This document shows, piece after piece, positions 43,685-53,300 of a DNA stretch of 64,000 nt. A model generated the notes under the pieces. That model worked only from the letters and a program-made list of their open reading frames with translations. It made no database searches and was not told the origin of the DNA. The position numbers and the translations under genes were made by a program. How positions within the stretch are numbered: the first letter of the stretch is position 1; the number at the start of each line of letters is the position of its first letter. Source of the stretch: Membranipora membranacea (Eukaryota > Bryozoa > Gymnolaemata > Cheilostomatida > Membraniporidae); contig OU612068.1 of assembly GCA_914767715.1 (NCBI GenBank), forward strand, positions 5,270,001 through 5,334,000. The letters run 5' to 3'.

Positions 43685-43747
43685 TAGCCTGTCTTGAAAA
43701 GCTTTGTTTGAGGGTGGGCGCCGAAAAAAGCTTGTCAAGATAGGCTA
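43685..43747. mobile_element. Family A miniature element inside unit 1
   Basis: A 63-bp foldback, TAGCCTGTCTTGAAAAGCTT to AAGCTTGTCAAGATAGGCTA, with CGGCAAAGT (43676-43684) and TGGCAAAGT (43748-43756) on its sides: a 9-bp duplication with one mismatch. It interrupts a family C palindrome, whose halves resume on either side (TATACTTCGCC... and ...GGCAAAGTATAC). Confidence 0.78.
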
Positions 43748-43929
43748 TGGCAAAGTATACATGCTTATAACCTCCACATAGTCACTGATCATCACACAAT
43801 ACAGCACTGACTTGAGTAAGTGTAATGTGTTGGTATATAACAGCAGAGTATTGGTTTAGATCAGTGAGTGGGAAGGCTACTAGACTTGTAACTAGTAAGC
43901 TGAGTAAGTAGTAGTAATAGTACTACCTA

Positions 43930-44136
43930 TGTAGTGTATTCAACTTACATGAGATATGCTGAGGTGTCCAGTATTGGTACAACTCCTTTGTCTTCTCTCA
44001 TTCTCTTCTCCCCCTCTATGCCAGCGTCATTATTACTCTCCCCTGCGCATTCCCGGATGTAGCCTGAGTTCTTATGCAGCACTCTTATCTGTCTTTCCCT
44101 ATTTACTACCTGCAGTCTATTATACCTTGCACTACA
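43930..44136 (-). repeat. 3' LTR of the gypsy element
   Basis: 207 bp, TGTAGTG...CACTACA, the 3' LTR in element orientation. Identical by eye to 48607-48813. Confidence 0.95.
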
Positions 44137-44151
44137 TCCTCCTCTCTTTCT
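44137..44151 (-). other. Polypurine tract
   Basis: On the minus strand AGAAAGAGAGGAGGA directly abuts the 3' LTR, as expected for the plus-strand primer of an LTR retrotransposon. Confidence 0.85.
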
Positions 44152-44288
44152 ATATTGTTATTGATAGTCTTTGTTGTGGGTAATATAACCGATACCGAAG
44201 TCCTGGTAGTAGAAATCTATATAGTGTATAAGTGTTCCTGTCTAATATCCCTTAGACCTTGATTCTAGTATTCTTCTTACTTGTATAT

Positions 44289-44381
44289 CCTTCCTGGCTA
44301 ATACTATGCACTGTTTTATCCTTCCTGGCTAATACTACGCACTCTTCTTTCCTTCCTGGCTAATACTACGCACTCTCTCTC
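44289..44381. repeat. 31-bp tandem repeat in the gypsy 3' non-coding region
   Basis: Three head-to-tail units starting at 44289, 44320 and 44351, each beginning CCTTCCTGGCTAATACTA on the plus strand. It lies between the pol stop and the polypurine tract. Possibly a structural or export element of the RNA; no function can be shown. Confidence 0.9.
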
Positions 44382-44469
44382 AGGTCCCTAACTGACCTGT
44401 TCCCTTACTATCTATTCCATTCCTGTCTAATACTCCTTCTGCTATTCCTCCCTCTCAACGCAAATGATT

Positions 44470-47400
44470 CTAGTACCACACATAATCAGGGTTTTTGACC
44501 TTCTTAGCGTTTCTTGTACTTGGTGGCCTAGGGGCACTTGGCTGGATGTTTCGTTCTGTCTCTATTCTCCCTTCATCTCGGTTGTCGTCCTCATCTGCTG
44601 GACTCTCCTCACCCCCTTCCATGTCATCCTTCGGCAATATTCGTAAATGTTTCCTAGTCCTTCTCACAAGTCTTTTGTCTGTCTCAATCCAATAGCTATC
44701 GGGCTCTTCGGCCTTGTATTTCACAATGCCTCTCTTGCCTTTGTCTGCGTGACTAATTTTAACCCATACTGTCTGACCCTCTTGTAAATCTGCGAAATCT
44801 GAAGCTCTCCTCGATTTGTCAAAGTTCCTCTTCTGTCTCTCCTTTAAAGTAGTGTCTCGTTTTCTAAAGCTCTCAGTATCACATGTCTTCTGATGCTGGA
44901 TAGGTAATTCGTTTCGCATTCTCCTGCCTAATAGAAGCTCGTCTGGTCTGCAGCTGCTCTCTAGTGGGGTGGTACGATATGCCATCAGGGCCTTATTCTT
45001 ATCTTCTTCCTTATTCCAAAGTCCTTTAATAGTCTCCACACTCCTCTCTGCCAGACCGTTAGCCTCATGATGATGTGGGCTACTAGTAACATGGATCACG
45101 CTGTATTCTTCCATCAAATCTCTCCACTCTTTAGAAACATAACAAGGGCCATTATCCGTCCTTATCCTATCTGGGGCTCCATACCTCGCAATAACTGGTC
45201 TGAACTTCTTGGCCAATTCCGCCCCTGTTTGTCCACTCATCCCTACAACTTCAATCCACCGGGAGTAGTAGTCAACAAACAAAGCATAAACCTTCCCTCT
45301 AAACTCAAACAAATCCGAAGCTACGTGACTCCACGGAGCTTCTGGCAGCTCCGTTTGGTGTAATGGAAGATTCCTCATTCGTCTAAATTTAATACATTTC
45401 GGGCATTCTTCTACCATCTCAATGATCTCCTTTCTTATAGACGGCCACCACACCGAGTCTTGACTCCTGCGATACGTTTTTACCATACCCTGGTGACCGG
45501 AATGTAAGCGCAGCAGCATGTTCTCGCGCATTGCTGTAGGAATGTACAGTCTGGAGTTCATCACAATTAGACCGTCTTTCTCACTCAGAAGATCCCTGTT
45601 GCCCTTCACCTTCTTCAGCTCTCCCTTTACTGTTCTTGGCCACCCCTCTTTCATAGCCTTCAAAATCACCTGATAATCGCCATCTACTTTGGCATGTCTC
45701 TTTATCTCTTCCACCAACGCATCTCCTTCCGCAGATATCAAAGTCCTAATGTGCATTTCCACCCTTGCTATCCTAGCTACTTCTTGTTCGGTCGGTGGCC
45801 TTGAGAGTAAATCAGCAATAAACATTTTACTCCCAGGTGTATGGAAAATTTTATAGTCATATCTCATAAGTCTCATCTTAAATCGTTGAATCCTCAGCGG
45901 CAACTCTGATAAATCCTTAGACCCAAGCAGAGGAATCAATGGCTTGTGGTCTGTCTCTACTTCAAAATGTCTTCCAACTAGATAAAAGTCGAATTTTTCA
46001 CATGCCCATGTGATCGCCAGGGCTTCCTTCTCAATTTGACCATATCTCTTTTCAGCATCTGTGAGCTTCCTAGAGGCGTAAGCCACTGGTTTCAATTCTC
46101 CATCTCCCTGATCCTGTAACAGCGCTGCCCCCAGAGAGTGACAACTTGCGTCAGCTGTTACCCTGTGACTTTTATTGTAGTCAAACAAAGCCAACAACGA
46201 AGAAGATGTAATCAGCTCCTTAACCTTATCAAAACTCCTCTGATGTATCTCTAGCCATATCCAATCATTCTTTTTCCTGTCTAATTCTCTCAGAGGCACC
46301 TCTACTTCTGATATGAGAGGGCTGAATCTACCCAAGTAGTTCACCATAGCTAAAAATCTCTGCAACCCCTTCCTATCAGTCGGTGCCGGCATCTCGCGGA
46401 TGGCCCTCTCCTTCTCCGGGTCAACCCCTATACCTTTCTTAGTCAGTATGTGCCCCAGGAATTTCACTTCCTGAACTCCGAATACACACTTCTCTTTGTT
46501 TAATGTCATCCCCGCTTCTTCAACTTTCTTCAGAACTTCCGCTAATCTTGCATCATGCTCCTCCTTGCTCTTTCCAACAACCAAAATGTCGTCCATCATA
46601 CACACCACTCCTGTTAGTCCCTCCAATATTTTGTTCATTTGCCTCTGGAAAAATTCCGGTGCAGCCGAAATTCCAAACGGCATTTTCAGGTATTGATAAC
46701 GACCAAAAGGTGTTATAAAAGTGGTATACTCTCGTGACTCCTCCGCCAAATCAATCTGCCAGAATCCTGAGTTTGCATCCATCTTGCTAAAGTATCGACT
46801 GCCTTCTAACGATGCAAGGGTGTCTTCCAGATGGGGTAATGGATATGTCTCCCTCATCACACTCTTATTCAGTTGGGTCAGATCAACGCATATTCTGACC
46901 TTTCCATTAGATTTAGGTGCTACCACCATGCCAGAACACCAAGAAGTTGGCTTCTCTACCTTCTCTATAACACCCAACTCCTCCATCCTTTCTAACTCAT
47001 CTTTTGTGGCCTTTCTCAATCCTATAGGTAATCTTCGTGGGACGTTCAAGCACAACGGATTTGCGCCCTCCTTGATTTTTATCTTGAACACATCAGGCAA
47101 TACTCCCAATTTACCGAATAACTTGGGATGTTTCAACTCTACCTCCTCGCTAATGCCCCTTATTGTCTTCACCAATTTGAACTTCCGAATCTCTGGCTTT
47201 CCTAGTAAATTGTTACGTGCCCCTTCTAGGATGTACGCTTTACCTCTTACTTCCTGACCCCATACAGAGATAAGGGGAAGGTAAGCCTTGAAGTGAATCT
47301 CTAATTTACTCCCATCTGCTCCTCTAAAATCCCTTCGAGTCGGGCGCATATCTAATCCTAGCCTCTGCGCCGTCTCCTTGTTGATAACTGTCACATCCGC

Positions 47401-47481
47401 TCCCGTATCCACAATGAATTTAACCATCTTCTTAGAAGATCTCAGCTTGATTTCAAATTCATTGTCTTTCTTCCTTCCTAG
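44470..47481 (-). CDS. pol: Gypsy Pol polyprotein (protease, RT, RNase H, integrase)
   Basis: Open frame directly after the gag stop (47481) to 44470; the first Met is at 47427 (985 residues from there, used for numbering). Aspartic protease DTGAD at 7-11. Reverse transcriptase about 150-330 with MDANSGFWQ and the catalytic MDD at 278-280. RNase H about 422-540 (VTADAS, ETDHKPL). Integrase with the zinc-binding H642, H645, C675, C678 and the catalytic triad D705, D758, E794, exactly D-35-E for the last pair. All catalytic residues are present and no stop interrupts. The protease lies so close to the start that initiation at Met 47427 is unlikely to be the main route; expression as a Gag-Pol readthrough product is more plausible. 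It makes the enzymes for reverse transcription and insertion. Confidence 0.95.
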   Translation of the reverse strand, partial: LGRKKDNEFEIKLRSSKKMVKFIVDTGADVTVINKETAQRLGLDMRPTRRDFRGADGSKLEIHFKAYLPLISVWGQEVRGKAYILEGARNNLLGKPEIRKFKLVKTIRGISEEVELKHPKLFGKLGVLPDVFKIKIKEGANPLCLNVPRRLPIGLRKATKDELERMEELGVIEKVEKPTSWCSGMVVAPKSNGKVRICVDLTQLNKSVMRETYPLPHLEDTLASLEGSRYFSKMDANSGFWQIDLAEESREYTTFITPFGRYQYLKMPFGISAAPEFFQRQMNKILEGLTGVVCMMDDILVVGKSKEEHDARLAEVLKKVEEAGMTLNKEKCVFGVQEVKFLGHILTKKGIGVDPEKERAIREMPAPTDRKGLQRFLAMVNYLGRFSPLISEVEVPLRELDRKKNDWIWLEIHQRSFDKVKELITSSSLLALFDYNKSHRVTADASCHSLGAALLQDQGDGELKPVAYASRKLTDAEKRYGQIEKEALAITWACEKFDFYLVGRHFEVETDHKPLIPLLGSKDLSELPLRIQRFKMRLMRYDYKIFHTPGSKMFIADLLSRPPTEQEVARIARVEMHIRTLISAEGDALVEEIKRHAKVDGDYQVILKAMKEGWPRTVKGELKKVKGNRDLLSEKDGLIVMNSRLYIPTAMRENMLLRLHSGHQGMVKTYRRSQDSVWWPSIRKEIIEMVEECPKCIKFRRMRNLPLHQTELPEAPWSHVASDLFEFRGKVYALFVDYYSRWIEVVGMSGQTGAELAKKFRPVIARYGAPDRIRTDNGPCYVSKEWRDLMEEYSVIHVTSSPHHHEANGLAERSVETIKGLWNKEEDKNKALMAYRTTPLESSCRPDELLLGRRMRNELPIQHQKTCDTESFRKRDTTLKERQKRNFDKSRRASDFADLQEGQTVWVKISHADKGKRGIVKYKAEEPDSYWIETDKRLVRRTRKHLRILPKDDMEGGEESPADEDDNRDEGRIETERNIQPSAPRPPSTRNAKKVKNPDYVWY

Positions 47482-47484
47482 TCA
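47478..47484 (-). promoter_or_regulatory. Probable stop-codon readthrough site between gag and pol
   Basis: On the minus strand gag ends TTA TGA and the next bases are CTAG. gag and pol are in the same frame, with this UGA as the only stop between them and 18 sense codons before pol's first Met. UGA-CUA(G) is an established leaky stop context in animals and some viruses. This would give mostly Gag with a fraction of Gag-Pol. Readthrough itself is inferred. Confidence 0.75.
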
Positions 47485-48537
47485 TAACGATTCATCGCTG
47501 GAGTATCCTGCTACAGCATTTATCTCCCCTTTTCCTGTTTCTCTGCCTGCAAACTTGTTCGGACAGAATTTAGCTATGTGCGAAGGCTCTCCACACACGT
47601 AACATTTTGGGGCCTCCCTTTGACCACTCTTTTCTCCTTTCTCATTCCTCACCTTATCCGCACACGATCTGTAATCATGACCCCCGTAGCGTCCGCATGT
47701 CCAACAACCCCGGCCTCTGCCCCGGCCTCTGCTACCTCCACGATCTCTGAATCCTGAACTAAAATTACTTGCTCCAACCCTGTCTATATCTGCTTGCTCT
47801 TTACCAACTGTTGAGATCTCCTGACTAACTTCAACTAGGTCAACTTCTGAAACAGGCTTAGATTCTCCTGACTTGATAATTTTGGCTGCAGCCTGGGCTG
47901 ATTCATATCTACTGCACATGTTTTTCACCTTGTCTAAAGTTAACTCCTTTTTCAACAGCAGATCACCTCTTATCTTATCTACATGCATTCCTTTGATGAC
48001 AATGAGGGTGTTCATCTCTTCTTCCAATCCGCCCCATCTGCATGTACTGCCACTCCTTTCTACCCTTTCTATATACTTGTCTAATCTCTCATCTCTCCTC
48101 TGCTCCATGCACAAGAACCTGTGTCTGGTCGCAACTATGTTTTCTCTGCTTGCAAAATGGTTGTCAAACGCCACTTTCAGTTGCTCATATTGCATGGCAT
48201 CCACATCACCATCCCATGTCTCAAAGATGTTCATACCATACTCCCCCATGCTATCTAGCAGTAATGCCGCTTTTCTCTGCTCTCTTTCAAACTTCTCTAC
48301 TTGACTATCTTCTGCCTTTCTCCTGGACCTAATTCCACCACTGTCCTTGGATCTCAACCCTGCACCAATCACAGCTATTTCAAAACGTCTGATAAACTTC
48401 CTCCAACATTCCAACTCAGCACCATTCTCCATGCTAAACACTGGAGTCTTAACACTCCTTCCAAATTTATTGTCCATGTTTGTAACGTGATCAATGTCGG
48501 TTATTGATTCAAAGACCTCTCTATTCCTCTCTCTCAA
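47482..48537 (-). CDS. gag: Gypsy Gag structural protein
   Basis: 351 residues from ATG 48537 to TGA 47482-47484. The N-terminal two thirds are helical and charged, with the QYEQLKVAFDNHF...RHRFLCMEQRRDERLDKYIERV pattern of retrotransposon capsid domains. An Arg/Gly box (GGSRGRGRGRG) precedes two zinc knuckles: residues 278-292 (CWTC-x5-H-x4-C, one residue longer than usual) and 312-325 (CYVCGEPSHIAKFC, canonical CX2CX4HX4C). Gag packages the element RNA in cytoplasmic particles. It ends SSDESL at a UGA in frame with pol. There is no frameshift or internal stop. Confidence 0.93.
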   Translation of the reverse strand: MRERNREVFESITDIDHVTNMDNKFGRSVKTPVFSMENGAELECWRKFIRRFEIAVIGAGLRSKDSGGIRSRRKAEDSQVEKFEREQRKAALLLDSMGEYGMNIFETWDGDVDAMQYEQLKVAFDNHFASRENIVATRHRFLCMEQRRDERLDKYIERVERSGSTCRWGGLEEEMNTLIVIKGMHVDKIRGDLLLKKELTLDKVKNMCSRYESAQAAAKIIKSGESKPVSEVDLVEVSQEISTVGKEQADIDRVGASNFSSGFRDRGGSRGRGRGRGCWTCGRYGGHDYRSCADKVRNEKGEKSGQREAPKCYVCGEPSHIAKFCPNKFAGRETGKGEINAVAGYSSDESL

Positions 48538-48589
48538 ATATGGCCTCCTCTGCCACTCATTAGATCAAAACCTTCACTAATACTCTCTA

Positions 48590-48606
48590 GTTTACTCCTG
48601 ACACCA
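48590..48606 (-). other. Primer-binding site of the gypsy element
   Basis: Immediately inside the 5' LTR the minus strand reads TGGTGTCAGGAGTAAAC. TGG pairs with a tRNA 3' CCA, and TGGTGTCAGGAG resembles the complement of a leucine tRNA 3' end; the last bases fit less well, so the tRNA identity is tentative. Confidence 0.75.
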
Positions 48607-48813
48607 TGTAGTGTATTCAACTTACATGAGATATGCTGAGGTGTCCAGTATTGGTACAACTCCTTTGTCTTCTCTCATTCTCTTCTCCCCCTCTATGCCA
48701 GCGTCATTATTACTCTCCCCTGCGCATTCCCGGATGTAGCCTGAGTTCTTATGCAGCACTCTTATCTGTCTTTCCCTATTTACTACCTGCAGTCTATTAT
48801 ACCTTGCACTACA
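48607..48813 (-). repeat. 5' LTR of the gypsy element
   Basis: 207 bp, the 5' LTR in element orientation, same length and sequence by eye as 43930-44136. It should hold the promoter; no clear TATA box was assigned. Confidence 0.95.
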
Positions 48814-48862
48814 ACCTACAGTAAAGTCATAGGCATCTGGAGTTAAGAGCATGTATACTTTG

Positions 48863-48894
48863 CCAATGTCCATGATCATGATCATGGACATTGG
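48863..48894. repeat. Perfect 32-bp palindrome, family C half-module
   Basis: CCAATGTCCATGATCA followed by its exact complement, no loop. In unit 2 (50060-50091) the same palindrome continues as GGCAAAGTATACATGCTC and ACTCCAGATGCCTAT, the terminal parts of the family C hairpin, so this is the centre of a partly lost larger foldback. Confidence 0.8.
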
Positions 48895-48935
48895 TTGGTC
48901 ACCCATCCTAGTCCTTTCCAAGCAAGGTATAGGCC

Positions 48936-49006
48936 ATAGGCATCTGGAGTTACAAGCATGTCCAGTATCAACCATACTGGACATGCTTGTAACTCCAGAT
49001 GCCTAT
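48936..49006. repeat. Family C hairpin with 33-bp perfect arms, unit 1
   Basis: Arms 48936-48968 (ATAGGCATCTGGAGTTACAA onward) and 48974-49006 are exact inverse complements around a CAACC loop. Mirrored in unit 2 at 49952-50022. The same arm sequence (GGCATCTGGAG...ACAAGCATG) begins other modules at about 43620 and 48829, marking a third family of miniature foldbacks inside the element. Confidence 0.85.
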
Positions 49007-49951
49007 AGGGCTTATGGTAAAGGCATGGGCCCCTGGGACCCATGAGTAAAGTAGAAAAAGAAGTGATTAGTTAGTGAAGTAATGATGATGATTATTATTA
49101 TCTATACATACATACATTACAAACGTTGGAAATATTTAGCTAAATTAGTGAGTGCTACTACTATACAAGGATGGAAACTGTTACCTGAAACTTGCTGAGA
49201 CTGGAAAGGAAAACACTAAAGCAGTATAGTCTTCATTAGCAGAGTAGAGTATGCAGCTTTACAGAGCTTCTTCACGAAGAACAACACCAGGCATCAACCA
49301 AAATCCTGACCATGTTTTGGATTAGGCAGAAAATGAGATGACTACCCCTGATTGGCTTGGTGGGATTCAATTAACCAATTAGAATGTGTTTTCCAAATTT
49401 CCGCATTTTAGTCAATTCATCGTAAAACTGAGAAACACGCGTGCTAACGCGTACTTTCAAGAGAAATTCCGCATTTCCGCGTTTTAGTGAACCCCTGAAA
49501 GTACGCGTTAGCACGCGTGTTTCTCAGTTTTACGATGAATTGACTAAAATGCGGAAATTTGGAAAACACATTCTAATTGGTTAATTGAATCCCACCAAGC
49601 CAATCAGGGGTAGTCATCTCATTTTCTGCCTAATCCAAAACATGGTCAGGATTTTGGTTGATGCCTGGTGGTGTTCTTCATGAAGAAGCTCTGTAAAGTT
49701 GCATACTCTACTCTGCTAATGAAGACTATACTGCTTTAGTGTTTTCCTTTCCAGTCTCAGCAAGTTTCAGGTAACAGTTTCCATCCTTGTATAGTAGTAG
49801 CACTCACTAATTTAGCTAAATATTTCCAACGTTTGTAATGTATGTATGTATAGTAGATAATAATAATCATCATCATTACTTCACTAACTAATCACTTCTT
49901 TTTCTACTTTACTCATGGGTCTCAGGGGCCCATGCCTTTACCATAGGCCCT

Positions 49952-50022
49952 ATAGGCATCTGGAGTTACAAGCATGTCCAGTATGGTTGATACTGGACAT
50001 GCTTGTAACTCCAGATGCCTAT
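49952..50022. repeat. Family C hairpin, unit 2 copy
   Basis: Inverted duplicate of 48936-49006, with loop GGTTG. Carried with the arm. Confidence 0.8.
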
Positions 50023-50317
50023 GGCCTATACCTTGCTTGGAAAGGACTAGGATGGGTGACCAATGTCCATGATCATGATCATGGACATTGGCAAAGTATA
50101 CATGCTCTTAACTCCAGATGCCTATGACTTTACTGTAGGTAGTACTATTACTACTACTTACTCAGCTTACTAGTTACAAGTCTAGTAGCCTTCCCACTCA
50201 CTGATCTAAACCAATACTCTGCTGTTATATACCAACACATTACCCTTACTCAAGTCAGTGCTGTATTGTGTGATGATCAGTGACTGTGTGGAGGTTATAA
50301 GCATGTATACTTTGCCA

Positions 50318-50380
50318 TAGCCTATCTTGACAAGCTTTTTTCGGCGCCCACCCTCAAACAAAGCTTTTCAAGACAGGCTA
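50318..50380. mobile_element. Family A miniature element inside unit 2
   Basis: The inverted duplicate of 43685-43747 in the other arm. It shows the miniature element was present before the 7.3 kb element copied itself. Confidence 0.75.
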
Positions 50381-53300
50381 ACTTTGCCGATGGACATCGG
50401 ATTGGCGAAGTATACAATTGCATGCTTGTAAGTTCTCCAGATGCCGATAGTCCCATGGTGCCCCTGGCCTGGGACTTACTTGCAAGCCTTATTTTACATT
50501 ATATATATAAGCCTAGGTAGGAACTCAAGTCCATAATCTTGTCAAGGTCTTGGTTGGTTTGGTGCGCTCAAACTAAACTTTTAACTTCAACTTGATCCAA
50601 CCCCCTGCGTCACATGGCGCACAACACATTAACCCGGGGTTGTGATGAGTTGTGTGTGGATGTTACGGCCCTTGGGACATGGGACCTGCGTGTGGTTGCA
50701 TTATACTCACTCACCGTACAACAGCACAACAATGAGTGACTTTAATTAATATTAATTTGATATAAAATTGCCATTTATTTGTACTCATTTGAAACAACAT
50801 GTGCTGTGCTTCAAAGGCTTCCTTGGTCAGTAGATCGCCTAACGCTCAGTTAATTCCTCTTACATTGGTTGTTGGGAAATCAATGGGGACATATCCTTAA
50901 GCATTGTCCGTGTCGTAATTGATTTTGTACTCGACCACAGAAATATCAATGGTCGATGGAATTCTCAAAATTCGTTTGCTCCTGTAATTGCTATAGCTAT
51001 GTATGGGCATAATAACACTACACTACTGTTGCCAGCTACAAAATACCGATGTTTTTCCCCTAGCTTACTTGCTGGTTTGATCAAGCACAGTTGCTGTAGC
51101 CTACATTAGAATGTGTGATAAAAAAGTTTTTGTTATGATATGCATACAAATACACTTCATATCACACCAAAATTGAGCTTTGGTTTGTTTATGCCATATG
51201 GCTAAATGAAAAAAAAAGATTTTTCAAGCTAACTTAATCATATACTATACACCCCTCCTTCTTATGATCTCCACTTTAGAAAGCTGAAAGTAGTGAGGCT
51301 TGGTGGTTCTCAGAAATGTACATGTAGTTGTATTCAGATTACTAGAAATTTGTCAATTTATCCATAGTATTGCTTCTGAATGTATTACTTCTGAAGATCA
51401 TAACCCACATTGCATTGAAAGAATATGCAGAAAAAACAATGTACAGTATGGATATTACCTGGGCCTGTAAGTGCATGATATTTGCTTGTTGCAGGAAAAA
51501 AGGTTTTTTCTCTTACTGGCGATGGTTTTACTGTGAGAAGAGCGATTGGTGGTCTTCATACTCATTTCTATTCATTGAGAACTGCGACTGAGACAAAGAT
51601 CAGTGTGAGTAGGCTACCTCTAGTCTTTTAGGAAAATCAAGTCTAGATGACAAAGATGTCTGTGGGCTTTTTATTTTTCCCATAAGATTACTTCATCATA
51701 TTTCAGACCCTGTGTAGAAATATGCTTTAGATGATTTGCTTGCTGAGTTGTCTGCTCACACTTATTGAGTAGGTAACTTTTAACGGAATTTAACGCTAGC
51801 TATGTGTGAGCAGTGAGAGTGCAGGCAGGGTGAGGGTGGTGCGAGCCCTTTCGCCTATAGATAGGTCATGAGGTTGTAAGCACACCCATTTAGACCTGAC
51901 TTAATTGTGCTCCACATCATTCAGATGCTATTACTAAGTTTCATAGACCAGCACGCTAGACAGTGCACTGTTTGGAATAAAAATGACGCTTGGGCCATAT
52001 GCCTACACTGAACAGCTTAGTGTTAATGTACTTACCGCCTCTTTCATCATTAAAGCTGATGAATTTGTCATGGAGATCCTAGGTCTCTGGTTTTGGCTCA
52101 CAGAATTATTTATTAGACAGCTTATAGTGCATTAATCCCAATAGTCTTTTTTTTTAAATGGATAACCATTAAGTGAAATACTTGCACTACAAAAAAAAGC
52201 GGCATCCTCGCTGCTCCTTGCCTTGAAAATATAAAATTATCTCTAAACATATTGCTGCGAAGTAGCATATTTAGTTGCACTGCTTGTCCATGTACAATTG
52301 AATTTGGCATCAGTAACTAAGTGAAATGAAGGTGAAGACCACTTGCCATTTTAGATGTGCGGTAGCGAAGATGTCAGATGTTCACTGGTTACTCACAGGC
52401 AATGCCACTGTTTCGTCTGCAGTACTCAACACTATACAGTGTGCCTGTCTAACCAATGAGGGAGTTCATTGGTCTAACAAGCAAAAGCCATTGTAAGTGA
52501 CCTAGTCATAAAACTTAAAAAATTGCCGAATAATGTGAAGAAAGCTTGAGTTGCTTGGTGGTAAGGTAATTAGTGTCATATTATGTGAAAAATCAGCAGT
52601 TTTTCATTTTTTTCCCCATTGAGCTCCCTTAATTCAATTTGATTCATCAATTGCGAAACAACTAATATATCTGTATCCTCATCATTGATCAGTTTGTCCA
52701 ACGATGTTTAATTGTTTGTATCTTGCCTCAAAAATCCATCGCAGGCGTTTTTTGAAGTAGCTTGGCACTGATTTTGTTTGTTATTGGTACTTGTAGAACT
52801 GAGTGTCACTAAAAGTTAATTCAATCTGTGAGTGAATACAAGTCGATTACTCTCATCATACCATGCAAGGACAATCCTGCATGCGTGATCATGACTATCC
52901 AAAGAGTGGGAAACATGGGAAACAGACTTTATGTTGAGGTAATTTTGATAATTTTTGGCATTACGTGCTGCGAGTGATATGTTCTAGACCTATCTCAGTT
53001 GCCTCATAATCCCTGAATGATCACATGGTGGGAGTAGGTGTTCATCATAGCTCTTGCCCCATGATCAAGACTTTTCTGACAACATAATTAGTCTGATACG
53101 GAGGGTTGACAGCAGGTAGTTTATAACAGCAATTGTCCAAAATACCTCAAATAAGTGAGTCCCCTACCCACCGGTCCATGACTTCTGAAAATCTGTTGTG
53201 TCGATTGCATAGCCTGAAATACGGAGCACATCACATAGTGTGCTATTATGAAAAGGATTGATACTGGTAATTAGCAAGTTTGATAAGCCCCACACACAGT

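Larger units (their letters stand above)
43930..48813 (-). mobile_element. Full-length Ty3/gypsy LTR retrotransposon
   Basis: 4,884 bp on the minus strand, flanked by the 5-bp target duplication ACCTA (43925-43929 and 48814-48818). The empty site, TACTACCTACAGT, is preserved in the other arm at about 50138-50150. 207-bp LTRs bound it (TGTAGTG...CACTACA) and are identical by eye. Order 5' to 3': LTR, primer-binding site, gag, in-frame UGA, pol (protease, RT, RNase H, integrase), polypurine tract, LTR. There is no env. The domain order (integrase last) defines Ty3/gypsy (Metaviridae); the compact LTR and Leu-tRNA-like primer site recall the Mag/SURL group, which is inference. With intact frames and identical LTRs it looks very young and possibly still active. 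Confidence 0.96.
37313..49495 (+). mobile_element. Inner DNA transposon copy (unit 1), inserted in its own kind
   Basis: Same element as the outer copy, opposite orientation. Left end CGGGTTCACTAAAATGCGG, right end CCGCGTTTTAGTGAACCCC. It sits 36 bp inside the outer copy, flanked by a perfect 9-bp target duplication TGAAAGTAC at 37304-37312 and 49496-49504. After removing the gypsy insertion (4,884 bp plus a 5-bp duplication) it is 7,294 bp, almost exactly the length of the outer copy. The two copies differ by only occasional substitutions by eye (for example around 38870 versus 55190), so transposition was recent. Their opposite orientation creates an inverted repeat of about 7.25 kb per arm around a 36-bp centre (49460-49495). 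Confidence 0.88.

Noticed and set aside
46721..47257. 178-codon plus-strand frame opposite pol
   Set aside because: Antisense shadow of the pol frame; no start context or family match.
43930..48813. Endogenous retrovirus with envelope gene
   Set aside because: Only gag and pol frames are present; the 330 bases between pol and the 3' LTR are too short for env and hold tandem repeats.
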